Shown in pieces: positions 42,775 to 54,605 of a DNA stretch of 64,000 nt. This DNA is from Smallanthus sonchifolius (lineage: Eukaryota > Streptophyta > Magnoliopsida > Asterales > Asteraceae): the NCBI GenBank assembly GCA_023525975.1, contig CM042034.1, forward strand, positions 62,260,279 through 62,324,278, in the 5' to 3' direction. The translations under genes were made by a program, and so were the position numbers. The first letter of the stretch is position 1. Every line of letters begins with the position of its first letter. The notes beneath the pieces are model-generated. The model searched no databases and was not told where the DNA came from. It worked only from the letters and a program-made list of their open reading frames with translations.

Positions 42775-43690
42775 ATCCTGCGTAATACCTGTCAAAATTT
42801 GGGCCTAAATATACAAGAAACAAAACAACAAAGGTTGGTTCTACAATTAGCCTGAAGGTCAAGGGTAGCTTGGCGGTCCGCTACGTAGCCACCAAGGAAA
42901 CAACCGGGTGTTGCCACGTGGCTGATGACTAATGGATGAAAATTCTGACACGTGTCACGGGTAGCGGACCACTACCCCAATCTTAGAGGTCCACTAAGCC
43001 ACAATATAGTGGAGGTCCACTAAGAGGCTGATGCGTGTTAGGACTGACGCAAGGGATAATGGTGGCAAGCGGTAGCGGACCACTACTCCTTTCCTTGCGG
43101 TCTGCGTCAGCCGACCCCGGAGAAGCCACCATGTGGCATGGCTGACTCGCAAAGACTGAGGCGGTAGCGGACCATTACCCCTCAGCCTAGCGATCTAGTA
43201 CGGGTCTAGATTTCAGCCTATAAATAGCTTTCAAAGGCACGCCAATTTGAATCATCCAAACATAAAAAAACCTCTCCTATTTTCTTGGAATTCGAACCCA
43301 ACAAACTTTTAACGAGCTGTACTCTCATCAATTATATGATACTCATTTAAAAACCGCGCTCTTAGATAAACGCTCTTCCGCTTAAGACAATGCCCTCAAC
43401 CAAACCTGTTCAACCAATCCCTCAACAACCAAACCCGTTCAAAAACAAGGATAAATACCATATATGGACCCAATGTTATTTGGTATGTCCCACCCAAACA
43501 ACCCCGACCCTAACATTCCTGAAACACAAGAAATGCCCGAATTTATTGAGAGTACGCAAGCAACACCAAGAAAACGGTCCCACATGAGGAAAACGAAAAA
43601 AGTGGGTGTCGACCTAGGAGTTGAACTTGACAAAGGCGTTTGTCAACGTGTAAGAGGATCCCGTAATCGTTATTTACTTTTAATTTATTA
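42775..43690 (+). mobile_element. Promoter-like, possibly LTR-derived block
   Basis: It starts near TGTGACACCCACATCC and holds several copies of AGCGGACCACTAC, TGACG elements and a good TATA box, TATAAATAG at 43219-43227. A leader-like stretch follows, and a 75-codon frame at 43464 (MDPMLFGMSHPNNPD) loosely resembles the N terminus of plant PIF/Harbinger ORF1 proteins. I cannot tell whether this is a solo LTR or a transposon 5' end. Confidence 0.3.
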
Positions 43691-45373
43691 GTTAATTATT
43701 TGAATTTTATTTGACTAATTGATCGGAGCGTGAATTTGGAGAAACAAAAAATAAAATTTGGAGCGCGTTTGTGACGGCTCGGTTAAACATAAATTATAAA
43801 ACAAATCGTGATGGTATACATAGACTTAAAAGGATAAAAGTAATAAAAGATTTACTAAAGAAAAGATAAAAATAGATCCGAATTAAAAAAAAAATAAAGA
43901 AACAGTAAACAAAAGAGGCAAAAAAATTGCATGGCAGAGGAAGGTAAGATTGAACACGAGGCAATGAGTTTTGCTAGTGTGGGTTTTAAGCATCCCAACT
44001 ATTGTAAATTTTGTTTAATTCTTAGCATAAAACATATACATACACAAAATTGTTTTGCAAAACCAAAAAGAAAATGTATCTACTGCCAAGACCACGTGCC
44101 AACATGTTGGGGAAGTGAGCAATGCAATAAGATATTGTATTGCAATAAGATATTGTACCTTGTGCTTGAACATTTTTGTAATTTGCCTTTTGTAGTATGT
44201 TGAATAAATATAGATACAAAGCATGGAGAATAAATTATTTTGGTTATTTCATTACTTTTGTGACGAGATTTGTTTTTATTAATTAGTAGGTTAAAACATA
44301 TTTATTACACGGGTTAAATAAATCTAACATATTGAAAAGCAGTAATTTATGTAAAAATTTGTATGTTGTAAGTAATCAGTCATTGTTGAAATAATAAATA
44401 ATGAAGATTTAACAATTATAAAATTATATTTTAAAATAAAATATAACTGAAATGTTCTTATGATTTAGTAAGTTTTAATAAACTATTAGAATAAACTTTA
44501 GATATTTAAGCATTTAAAATCATTAGTATTTAATATGAGAGAGAGTCTATTGGTTCGATATTTGTTTATTACCTAAATTATATTACGTTACGATATGTAC
44601 ACTTGTCTATTATGTGTGTTTTAAGTTTAAGTATTTATCGTTTTATAAATTAAAAACTTGATCTCGTGAAACATTTTCTAAAACAAATATATATTTATAT
44701 ACATATATATATATATATATTTTTCTATTATAAAACACGACACATCACCTACCTATTCTTGAGACTGACCATGTAATTGAATTAGCCTGACACCTCCTAC
44801 CCATTGTTTGTTGAGTTTAGATTACGCGACCGTATGAGTCTAGCTTTTCTAACGAGGTGTTAGTGTTCTTAGGATCTATTTGCTTCCTTCACATCTGATT
44901 GTATTTTGCTCTGGGGTTGTGGATCACAATCTTTCACAACATTAAGAATGGTGAGATCGACCGGAAAACCCTTTTTGACATTTTGGCTTAACTTATCCCG
45001 ACCTTCACACGAGTCTTCTGGTTTTCTCAGGGAGTAGCAACATATCTGGTTAGCCTTAAACTTGTATCTTTAGAGATAGTCATATGATCATTACTATAGT
45101 CATTACATGTGGACAGGATTCCTACTTAGGTGGTTGTCTTAGTTCCTTGACTTTTACCCGAGTTTTCCCATCCTTGTTGGTTTGCTTACTTGCTGCATTG
45201 TCATCGTTTAGAGTCTTTAAGTTATTTGCATTAATTTCATGTTTTTAGGTTTTTAGTTAAATCACATCTTAATTGTATCATTAGGCTAGGACCCGATAAA
45301 GGTTTTCTATCGAGGGCCATCTTAGATGTGTCCACAGATTAATATCCGGATTTACCTATACTTGCTACATATG
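43691..45373. other. AT-rich intergenic sequence, no gene seen
   Basis: It contains a poly-purine segment (43800-43920) and a stretch around 44290-44570 whose phrases (CGGGTTAAATAAAT, AATATGAGAGAGAG) recur at 61190-61540, so it is probably a decayed copy of the same repeat. No reading frame of interest. Confidence 0.45.
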
Positions 45374-46332
45374 TGTAACGAACAAAAATCCGGGTTTCGT
45401 TTTAAAAAAATAAATATTTCTAATTAATATTATGGTGGAAATAATGTTTTAGAAATAAGTTAAAACAAGTGGGTTTCAAGTTATTGATGGGGTAATATTG
45501 GTTTTTAACTAATTTTGACATGAAAATGGATGAAATAGAAGTTGAGGGGCTAAATGTGTAAATATGACAAATCTGCCATATTTGACTAGTGAAAGTCAAA
45601 ATTTAGTCTCATATGGTTGTGTGGGTCGATGCTTGCAAGAGAGAAAAAGGGTGAAAGTGAAATTGAAGCAAAATCGTGCATTTGAAGCTTGAATTGTGAA
45701 GGTTTTGGCTCACACATCACCTTCCTAACATCAAGTAAGTGATAATCTTCCATTTGATTTCACCATTGATGAGTTAGTAGGTGGGTTTTGTAGAAATCCG
45801 AAAATTTGATGACGCATGTTGTTAATTAGTGTTAGATTGTTGATAATCTAGCTAAACTAAAGGTAAAGAATGGTGAATATGAGAAGTTAGGGTTCATATG
45901 GAGAAAATTGGGGGGTTTTTGGATTATGATGATAAGATGAATGATTAGTGATGATTAAGTGTTTATATGATATTAGACACTTGAATGAACACCAAATTAA
46001 CCTAATGTTAAAGATTTAATGAAAAATTAGTGTTAAGGAAATGGTAATGAAACTCAAGTAGGTGAGTTTGGATGGATATGAGTATAACCCAAAGGGGTCA
46101 GTTTGGGTTGGGAACCCAATTAAATTGTAATTTTGATGTATAATAGATTACTAAACTAGGTGTATATGTTTAGGTAATCAAATTGTCAATCGAGAAGGTG
46201 GAACGGGATCTTCGAATCCAAAAGGTAAGTGCTTTTGCACTTACTTAGTAATGTTGATAAATGGTGATAGATGTAATATGTTTGCATATTATGTTATGTG
46301 TTATGAATGTGAATTGAGGTGAATGAATATAG

Positions 46333-46665
46333 TTATAGTTATAATACTATAATGGAAATGTGGTGATGAAGTTATGGTCAAAGTACCATAATGAAAATGT
46401 GATGAAAATGCGTTTTGTTTTCATACCATGTGGTGTGTTATGAATGTGTATGAATGAGTATAAATTGTATGTGCAAATAAATGAATGTAGTTATAGTTGT
46501 AAAACTATAATGGAAATGTGGATATGAGGTTATGGTTTAAATATCATAACGTAAATGTGGTGATGAAGTTATGGTTTAAATACCATAATGGAAATGGGTG
46601 ATGAAGTGATGATCTAAGAATCATAATGGAAATGTGGTGATGAAGTTATGGCCTATGTGCTATAA
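46333..46665 (+). repeat. Tandem hairpin array with paired changes, seven units
   Basis: Units of roughly 40-60 bp each hold TTATNNN-six bases-NNNATAA. The inner triplets vary together: AGT/ACT (46333), GGT/ACC, AGT/ACT, GGT/ATC, GGT/ACC, GAT/ATC and GGC/GCT (46646). Loops differ freely. Spacers repeat GGAAATGTGGTGATGAA. Confidence 0.88.
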
Positions 46666-47123
46666 TGAAAATGGAAATATGTTAATTATGAATGTTAAAT
46701 GAAAAGAATGAAACTTGTAAGGTGTTATGCAAGTAATATGAAGCCTAATGACTAATTGGGTGGAAACGGGTCAAATGGGTGAATGGGTGAAAACAAGTAG
46801 ATTTTACTTGTTGATATGTTTTATTCTCATTACTAATAGTGAAATGTTTATGTGGTTATGTAGGAAAAGCTTCGATGTAGTCAAAGCCAAGTCCAAGGCG
46901 TTGGCGGGTTCTCGTATGCGAAATGGGTGTTTTTGGGGTGTAAATAGAAATCCTTAAATGTATGTTATTGATACAAGATATATGTAGTTTTGATGTTAAG
47001 AATGATGTATGGATGTCTTTAAACAAAACCCAAGTGTTGGGAAATTTTTATGTAAAGTTGAAATGTTAAATGGTGGAAATTTGGCTAAGTGTTGGAACTG
47101 GGCAAAAACTAACATCAGGGGGA

Positions 47124-47148
47124 GGTTCTTCGCGCCACGCGAAGAACC
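47124..47148. repeat. Perfect palindrome, 11-bp arms
   Basis: GGTTCTTCGCG and CGCGAAGAACC are separated by CCA. A second palindrome (ACACGCCA/TGGCGTGT, 7-base loop) follows at 47185-47207. Confidence 0.95.
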
Positions 47149-47204
47149 TGGTTTCTCGGATTGGTGATTTGGGACTCCCTCGCGACACGCCATACGGTTT
47201 GGCG

Positions 47205-48180
47205 TGTGACAAACCAAGATCTCAGTCATTAGTTACATCAAACGACGCTATATGGGACTTAAAATGTCATAACATGAAAGTTCAGAGATAAATGCGGAAG
47301 CGGTTTATGTCCAATAGTTACTTCGCAAAACAAACGTGCCTAAGTTTAGTTTAATAAAAGTAAGTGAATCGTTTTAAATGTTTGCATAAGAATGCAATGA
47401 CAGTAGGACTCCATGCATGTCCTAAGTGTGCAACCTGTGCCAAAGCGACTTGATAAACATGTAAGAAAAAGTGTCAACATGAGGTTGGTGAGTTCACAGG
47501 TTTGTATGTAAATAAACTGTTTGAGTGTTGCTTGATCCACATACGTAAATCACACCTATTGCTAGCTAGACAATGTACAAGTTACTCTAAGTGTTCGCAA
47601 CTGAAGCTGACTGTTTATGTTTGAGATGCCTTCCGCCATTGCTAACATCCACAATGGCAAGTGTTTAAGACAATTTACACCCGTTAGACCTCCAATCAAG
47701 TTAGCGCGACTAACCCAGGTGGGGTTTGTCAAACCCAGTAGTACTACTGAAATTTCCTCGCTATACTCCATATATTAACGGTCCGAGTGTGTAAGGACTT
47801 TGCATGTTATGTTTGCACTTAGGTACACAAGTGGTAATGAAATACTATGTGATCCATTTCCATGTGTATGTCTTTCCCTGGCTGGGAGACAAGTAACGGA
47901 TGCCGGTTCATATGCATGTTTCTCCCTAACGGGGAAACAAGTAAAATACATTTTGTGTGTATGCATGTTTCTCCCCAACGGGAAAACAAGTAAAATACTG
48001 TTTGTGTGTATGCATGTTTCTCCCCAACAGGAAAACAAGTAAAATAATGTTTATGTGTAAGCATGTTTCTCCCCCAATAGTAAAACAAGTAAAAAGGGGC
48101 CGTGAAACTCACCTGAGTTGTGTACGAGTAGATATCACCACACAAGGATGCAATTGGGACCACAAGTTCTCCAACCAGCT
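47205..48180 (-). repeat. Decayed LTR-like fragment, reverse orientation
   Basis: Phrases such as GTGAAACTCACCTGAG near 48102-48117 and AATGCGGAAGCGG near 47291 recall Tekay-type LTR parts seen in Gypsy-B in the same orientation. A tandem repeat of about 49 bp (CATGTTTCTCCCCAACGGG) occupies 47913-48090. It ends against the truncated Sirevirus gag. Family assignment is tentative. Confidence 0.4.
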
Positions 48181-48851
48181 ACCAAAGAGCTCAGTCATTT
48201 CTAATTCATAGGTTTTGAGCATGCCAAAGAGCTCAGTCATCTGAAGAGTCTTCAGATTCTCTGTTCTTCTGATGGACACTGTATATAATGTCCAGCAACT
48301 AGGAATAGATCTTATGAACTTCTTGATAATGTCTTCATTCTCCAGATTTACCTTGGAGCACTGCAGTTCTCCAACCAGGTACGTGTACCTGTTATATAAA
48401 ACTGTTAGTGACTCACCTTCCTTCCAGACGAAGTTTTCATACTGTTGCTTGAGAATGTCACGTCTGTTCTCCTTGACCTCCTCAGATCCAGCAAACATCT
48501 TTTCCAAGGCTCCCCATAACTCCTTTGCAGTTTTGTAAGCCTTGAAGTTGTGAAAAACTTCATTTGGAAGGCACATTTGGATAGCTCCTAATGCCTTGAA
48601 GTCCACCTCCATTTTCTTTATGTCTTCTTCAGAATACTTGGAGAGTTCCTTCGGAACTAGTGGTCCTCCGGAGTCAGCAGAGGCCACCATGGGAACATAA
48701 GGTCCATCTCTTATGGATTTCCACATTCCGTTTCATGGTAGCAGAAGAAGCTTTCCATACGGTTCTTCCACATATCATAATCCTCCCCAGACACCAACCT
48801 CGGTGGTCGGTTGATACTGCCGATGTCTTCAGATCCATGACTTTGTGCCAT
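48180..48851 (-). pseudogene. Sirevirus gag fragment
   Basis: The N-terminal part of gag is close to 38690-39586 in sequence (MWKS, LGAIQMCLP, AKELWGALEKMF and IPSCW motifs). A frameshift near 48733 separates the first 40 codons, and the fragment ends near 48180 with a duplicated MTELFG-coding phrase. No downstream gag or pol follows. Confidence 0.9.
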
Positions 48852-48941
48852 TTTGTATTGTGTGACTTGATCAAGAATAGAGTTTTGAATAGAATCAGAA
48901 AGTGATTAAACAAATGTTAGTTTGTTTAATCTTGAGCCAAA

Positions 48942-48953
48942 GCTCTGATACCA
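48942..48953 (-). promoter_or_regulatory. Primer-binding site of truncated Sirevirus
   Basis: On - it reads TGGTATCAGAGC, next to LTR C. Confidence 0.92.
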
Positions 48954-48955
48954 CT

Positions 48956-49678
48956 TGTAGGATCGTAAGATTACAAGGTGATTCTGTTCTAGTTGATATT
49001 GGCGGAAACAATAGCAACCAACAAAGTAAACAAGTAAACAGCAAGAATACTGATAAATGCACTGTTGTATTAGACTTCTGAGATTACAAGTTTACAAGTA
49101 AAACACTATCAAGAAGCACTATCAAGGCACACAAGCACTAGTAACCACACCTTGTTTGAAGTGTTTACAAGATATATATAGTAACTTAGAATCAAGACAG
49201 ACCCTTGATTCTAAGGATCAGATCTAACACAAACCGTTGATCTTGTTTATTAATCTAAATTACACGCAAACGCTAATCTAGATAACTTTACTGAAACGTC
49301 TTCTTAGGCATCATTGTTTGCATGCTTGGAGACGCGCGACATTGTCCTTTATTGGTTGCACCACTGAGGTTCCTTCTGCTTGGAGTGTGGCAGTTGCTTT
49401 TACAGAAAGGTGTCAGAGGCGCTTCACATGGATAGTCAGCTGCAACGTTTGGTCTTCAGTGAATAAGGCTATCAGCAGCAGAGATGAGAATAATACTGCT
49501 GATAAGCCCATCAGCAGCACCGTGTGTTGAACGCTGCTGATAAGCCTATCAGCAGCAACAAGTGTTGAATGCTGCTGATAAGCCTATCAGCAGCAATATG
49601 TGATGAATGCTGCTGATAAGCCTATCAGCAGCATTTATACTTAGAATAATTTGGTAGCAATCAGTCTTTGGTTCTACA
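48956..49678 (-). repeat. Sirevirus LTR C (sister of LTR A)
   Basis: Nearly identical to 18650-19410 but with four palindrome units (49497-49634) instead of five. It is followed directly by the 236-bp flanking repeat. Confidence 0.93.
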
Positions 49679-49679
49679 A

Positions 49680-49915
49680 GATAGAGACAATATTATACCA
49701 TAGCGTTTTACAGTGTATTTCATTGGCAAACTTGTTATTATGTACTATTAGTAGTCAAATAACATCCTAATAGTATTTAGAAAAACAAAGAGAAAGTTTT
49801 AAAATCTCATAATAATGCTAAATGAAAAGGATTTTGCAGTATTATAAAAGTTAAGGGATACATGTAAACCTTAAAAGCTTAATCAATAACTTTAACGATT
49901 TTTCAAAAAACACAT
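49680..49915 (+). repeat. 236-bp flanking direct repeat, right copy
   Basis: It has the same length and nearly the same sequence as 18414-18649. Here it continues into unduplicated sequence (TACTTCAAATAGG), which is the presumed original right flank. Confidence 0.92.
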
Positions 49916-50252
49916 TACTTCAAATAGGTTGTATAGCATTTGAATATCCGGCCTATCAAACTTTCTGTTAGTAAGGTATACAAAATCTTTATTTTCTTGT
50001 AGTTTGACCTCTAGATCTATAGTTTGAAGACCCCCCCCCCCACCCCGATAGGAAATAAAAATCCCGCCCCCTGCGTTTTTTTTTTTCAATCTTCGCCACC
50101 GCATATAGCATCACTTTCTGTTTTGACATTCGAGAACCCGTTATCAGCAGTATTGTAACTTATTATAGAAATTGAGGATCACCTATCAGTTACACACTTA
50201 CAATCTTTTAAAAACATGACCATATATTTCATCCATCTAGCAACTATTAAAG
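49916..50252. other. Unduplicated flank before Copia-2
   Basis: A short reverse-strand reading frame (50104-49892) has ordinary protein-like composition but no recognised domain. A C-run lies at 50030-50042. The stretch ends with TAAAG, the Copia-2 target duplication. Confidence 0.4.
50248..50252. repeat. Copia-2 target-site duplication, left
   Basis: TAAAG matches 57958-57962. Confidence 0.92.
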
Positions 50253-50981
50253 TGTAGGATTTTATGGACCGACCCGATGGACAACGCGGCTGATTGAGCT
50301 ATGACCCGTAGGAGTTACACCTAGGGCAACGAACATTAAATCCACTTAACCTGCTTAACTGGTAATTACGAACTGTTAGCGAGACGATATATTTTATATA
50401 TATTCGTTAGACGGGAATTATTATTTATACTGGTTTATAAATAATAATTACATATATTGTTTTAATCTTTCATTAAAATATTAAAACGGGTTCAGACTTT
50501 TACATCTCGTATTAGACTATGGGCCCGGAAACAAATAGTAGGATTTATTATTATTATATAATAATAAACCTAAAATACGTTTTAAAACCTACAACAACAA
50601 AAGCAGCCGTATGAGATCTTTTTTTGTTTTTTCGAAGAAAGCAAAAACAAAAAAAAGGCTTCTGCCCTTTTTGATCTTTCCGGCTAACCGCGTCTACTCG
50701 TCTCTCGTGTTGTCAGTTCGTGATCTAGCATCGGTTCGTTGTACCTAGGTGTCTCAACCGGTTAATCATTAACCACTAAGGTATAATTAATCTCATCAGC
50801 AGATTAATTGTTTTTTTTGTGTTTGCGTGTTCATAACCAGATCCTGTTCGGTTTGTCAGTGCTGTTAAATAGGTTATGATTTTATTTTCCGCTGCGTATT
50901 TATTAATTAACTGAATTAATTAATTTTTCTGTCAAAACCCGTTTTTACAAAAGTCAAACTAATCACCACTGAATCCCAACA
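50253..50981 (+). repeat. Copia-2 5' LTR
   Basis: It begins TGTAGGATTTTATGG and ends AATCCCAACA. Several substitutions against the 3' LTR indicate an older insertion than the gypsy copies. Confidence 0.93.
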
Positions 50982-50982
50982 G

Positions 50983-50995
50983 TGGTATCAGAGCC
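50983..50995 (+). promoter_or_regulatory. Copia-2 primer-binding site (tRNA-Met)
   Basis: TGGTATCAGAGCC lies one base after the 5' LTR. Confidence 0.92.
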
Positions 50996-52417
50996 TGGGT
51001 TATAACACACAAATCGAAACCGGTCTGGTTTTACCCGTTAGATTAATCACAAACTTTAACTATCTTAAAGTTTCTGATCTGATCTGTTTTTTGAGGCAAT
51101 TTTTTTATTTAATAATTTGGTCGATTTTTATTTTATTTGACCAAATATATTGCCCGTATGTGATTGTGTTGAATATGTAAATCTGGCCCGACCCATGTGA
51201 TTGAGTTGTTTGTGTTTATTATTCAGTTTTTGGTTTTATGGTTTTGGCCCACTTTTGATGGCTCAAAGTTGTAATAAAATAGGTTTTTTTTTATTTTATG
51301 TAATGTAATAAAAACCCGAAGACAAATCTGAAGTCGCACAGGAATCATGGAGTCAGTGAGAGTCATCCGAGACGACCAGATGCACGGAAGTCCATCCTTG
51401 TGGTTGTTTTAATTTTGTGGACCCCGTGACTCGTTTGGTCTTGCTAACTGGCTCTAGCAAGATCAAACAAACTTGACCCTATAAGATTTACATATTTATT
51501 TGCTTTATGGTTGCTTTTAATTTTTTATAACTTAAAATTATTATAAACCAACCAAACACCAAACGTTTTAAAAGGAGTTTTAAAATGTCACAATCTGTCA
51601 CCACAAGTTCTGATTTTACGACTTGTAGAAATTTATAAAAAAAATAACAACTGGCTTGTTTTTTATAAAATAAATAACCGCTAAAGTTTTGCAATTTAAA
51701 CTAAATTTAATTTCAAAACTTGTAACTTAATAGTTTTCAACTATTAACTGGTTATTTAAGTCGCGACAAACTTAGTTTTAATAGGTTATTTAAAATTAAG
51801 TGTCATGAGAGATGAAAGGGTTCATCAAATTTGTCATGACTTTAAATAGTAAAACTAGCTTTTACAATACAAGTATGATTTAATCATTCGTTGTGTTTGA
51901 CCCTATTCGGTAAACACTAAAATTGGAACCCATATTTAAAACCAATGGTCTATGCCATCTTATTATAAGGAACACTTGGAGCATAAAACGAAACATCGGT
52001 GTTTGGAGCCATAGCACCGCACTGGATGCATAGTTTATCCTTCCAAGGCGCAAGGGTTTCGTTGACACATCCGACCCTTCTGCAAGTATCTATTTTAGGA
52101 CGACTATTACTTTTCTCTCTTGTTACATGCCCCAGCTGTCAAGAGATTAAAAGTGGGCATAAATGAGGCTAAACGTATCAATGCATAGACATGTCTTGTC
52201 TTAGCGGCCTCATACACGAGAATTGTGCATCTTTCCACAATTGACACTAATTGTCAGTCTAGTTACCCACTTACTAATGTTGTATGCCACAGCTACCATT
52301 AGTGACTGATTTAGCTAGATTCTCACTCCTTATTCTAATTTCTGTAATTGGGTCATAAATTAATAAGAATTTTTCACTTTCTTTATACTAATTTATTTTC
52401 TTTGCTTATCTTGACAG
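50996..52417 (+). other. Copia-2 long leader, ends in splice-acceptor-like sequence
   Basis: The 1.4-kb non-coding leader has no long open frame. It ends with a pyrimidine-rich stretch and TTGACAG at 52411-52417, directly before the gag frame, so a spliced leader is possible. Confidence 0.5.
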
Positions 52418-53392
52418 ATATCTACTGAAAATAATAATACTAATAACTCTTTCACTCTCAAGTCTATCCTTGAGAATGAAAAGCTGGATAACACCAACTT
52501 TCTCTCGTGGCAGTGTAATCTGAGAATAGTTCTCAAGATGGCCAAGAAGCTCTATGTTCTCGATGCACCAGTCCCTGAGGCACCCGATGATAACACGGCT
52601 GCCGCTCGTAAGGCCTGGGAAAAACAAAGAGATGATGTCACTTAGGTAGCCTGCCTTATGCTAGCCTGCATGTCCCGTGAGCTCCAAAAGAGCATGGAGG
52701 ACTTGGATGTCTTTGACATGATTGAGCAACTTAACGGCATGTTCCTGAAACAAGCCCGACAAGAACGCTATGAAACCATGTCTCAGCTCATTCGTTGCAC
52801 GATGCAAGAGGGCATGCCTGTTAGTGCTCATGTACTTAAGATGAAAGGGTACATCGACCAGATGAACAAACTTGGATATCCCATGAAGGATGACATGGCT
52901 ACTGATTTCATCTTAAACTCTCTCCCAAGCTCCTATGCTCAATTCGTAATGAATTTCAACATGAATGGCTTGGAGAAGACAGTGGCCGAACTACATGGTA
53001 TGCTCAAAACGGCCGAGATGAATATCCAAGGAAAGAAAAATCAAGTTCTGATGGTCAGATCTGCTGGTGTTAAAGAACCTAACCCCAAGAAAAGAGGTTA
53101 TAATAGCAAAGGCAAGAAGAAGGTTAATGTTGCTGCCAAGCCTGCCACCAACAATAACAAGAAAGCTTCAAAAGCACCCCCTCCTGAGGAGCGCCAATGC
53201 TTTGAATGCAACAAAATGGGGCACTGGAAACGTAACTGTCCTGAATATCTAGCTAAGCTGAAGCTGCAGAGGGTCAGTGGTGAGGGCACCTCTTCAGGTA
53301 TTCTCATTTATGTTATTGAAATTTTTACTGTTTCTAGCAACACATGGGTATTTGATACCGGATGTGGATACCACATCATTAATGTCTTGTAG
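52418..53392 (+). pseudogene. Copia-2 gag and start of protease, start codon lost and stops
   Basis: The frame begins with ATATCTACTGAA, where related elements would have ATG; the start is probably changed to ATA at 52418. TAG at 52643-52645 sits where a Trp or Gln codon would be expected. Gag motifs (ILENEKLDNTNFLSW, MSQLIRC, LPSSYAQF) and one CCHC knuckle (CFECNKMGHWKRNC) follow. The protease begins with WVFDTGC, an altered DSG/DTG site. TAG at 53390-53392 then interrupts. Confidence 0.9.
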
Positions 53393-54604
53393 GAGCCTAA
53401 AAGTTGGAGGAAGCTGAAACAAGGCGACATGGAGCTCATCGTTGGTGATGGGAAAAGAGTACCAGTTCTTGCAACTGGAACATATCATCTCTCATGTCCT
53501 TCTGGCCTTGTGGTTGTTTTGAACAATTATTTGTTTGCACCTGGTTTAACCAGAAACATTATTTCAGTTTCTTTATTGTTTGAACAAGGATTTAAGTACG
53601 TTTTTAATGGTATTGCTATTATTTTGAGGCTAAACCTCAAAACGGTATTTATGAGATTGACGTTCAAACTGACAATAACATATATAATCTTTCTAAACGT
53701 ATCAAATCTGGCATTAATGATACTTTTCTATGGCATTGTCGACTTGGCCATATAAGCAAGGCACGCATTAAAAGACTCTAATCCGAGGGAATTCTTGAAC
53801 CTACCGAACATGACTCATTTGATAATTACGAGTCTTGTTTAGCTGGCAAACTCACAAAGGACCCCTTCACCCATGTTGGTGAACGAGTCAAGGATCTGCT
53901 AGGCCTTATACACACTGATGTGTGTGGCCCTTTCAGAACCATGTCTAGAAATCATGAAAGATACTTCATTTCATTTATTGACGATTATAGTCGATATGCT
54001 TATGTCTATCTTATGAAACATAAGCATGAAACATTTGAAAAGTTCAAAGAGTTTCAAAACGAAGTAGAGAAACAACTCGATAAATCTATCAAGACACTTC
54101 GATCAGATCGAGGTGGCGAGTATCTCAGCTTAGAATTTCTTAATCATCTGAAGGAGCACAGAATTATTTCTCTGCCCACTCCTCCTGGCACACCCCAACT
54201 TAATGGCGTGAGCGAGAGGAGAAATTGAACGCTACTTAATATGGTTCGATCGATGATGTGTAGAACTAACTTGCCTCACTCCTTCTGGAGTTATGCTCTT
54301 ATAACCGCCGCCCGCCTTGTAAATCTGACACCGACTAAGAAGGTGTACAAAACCCCATATGAGATATGGCACGGGTCTAAACCCAATTTGTCTTACCTTA
54401 GAGTATGGGGATGTGATGCATATGTCACCAGCGATTCTGATGACAAGCTCGATCCCAGAGGCGAAAAAGTTGTTTTCGTCGGTTACTACAACAAAAGCGG
54501 ATATTATTTCTATCATCCTGATGCAAACATTGTTTCCATCAAAAGGAAAGGACGCTTTCCCTTCCCGAGGAAGATCTTCTAAATCGAGGAACCGGAAATA
54601 ATAT
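53393..54604 (+). pseudogene. Copia-2 protease end and integrase, several breaks
   Basis: The protease frame continues from 53393, then shifts near 53610. The integrase finger follows, with TAA at 53779-53781 inside it. The core has a DVCGP motif, SDRGGEY and the GVSERRN region with its Glu, followed by TGA at 54226-54228. The rest of integrase reads to 54582, where a further frameshift leads to RT. All three integrase acidic residues can still be seen. Confidence 0.88.
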
Positions 54605-54605
54605 T

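Larger units (their letters stand above)
45374..47204 (+). repeat. LTR-like repeat with hairpin array
   Basis: It opens TGTAACGAACAAAAATCC, like the TGTAAC start of the Tekay LTRs. It contains a hairpin GTAAGTGC-TTTT-GCACTTAC at 46225-46244, a tandem hairpin array at 46333-46665, and perfect palindromes at 47124-47148 and 47185-47207. No internal region or sister LTR was found, so it may be a solo or partial LTR. The right border is uncertain. Confidence 0.45.
48180..49678 (-). mobile_element. Truncated Sirevirus: gag start, leader and LTR C
   Basis: On - it has LTR C (48956-49678), primer site (48942-48953), the gag ATG at 48851 and about 200 codons of gag, then an abrupt break near 48180. 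Gag has a frameshift near 48733. At the break a 17-base phrase (CCAAAGAGCTCAGTCAT) is present twice (48182 and 48227). LTR C pairs with LTR A, so these are the two ends of one original insertion. Confidence 0.88.

Noticed and set aside
43464..43691. 75-codon frame as a complete transposase accessory protein
   Set aside because: The similarity to PIF/Harbinger ORF1 is limited to a few N-terminal residues, and no further ORF1 domain or transposase follows.
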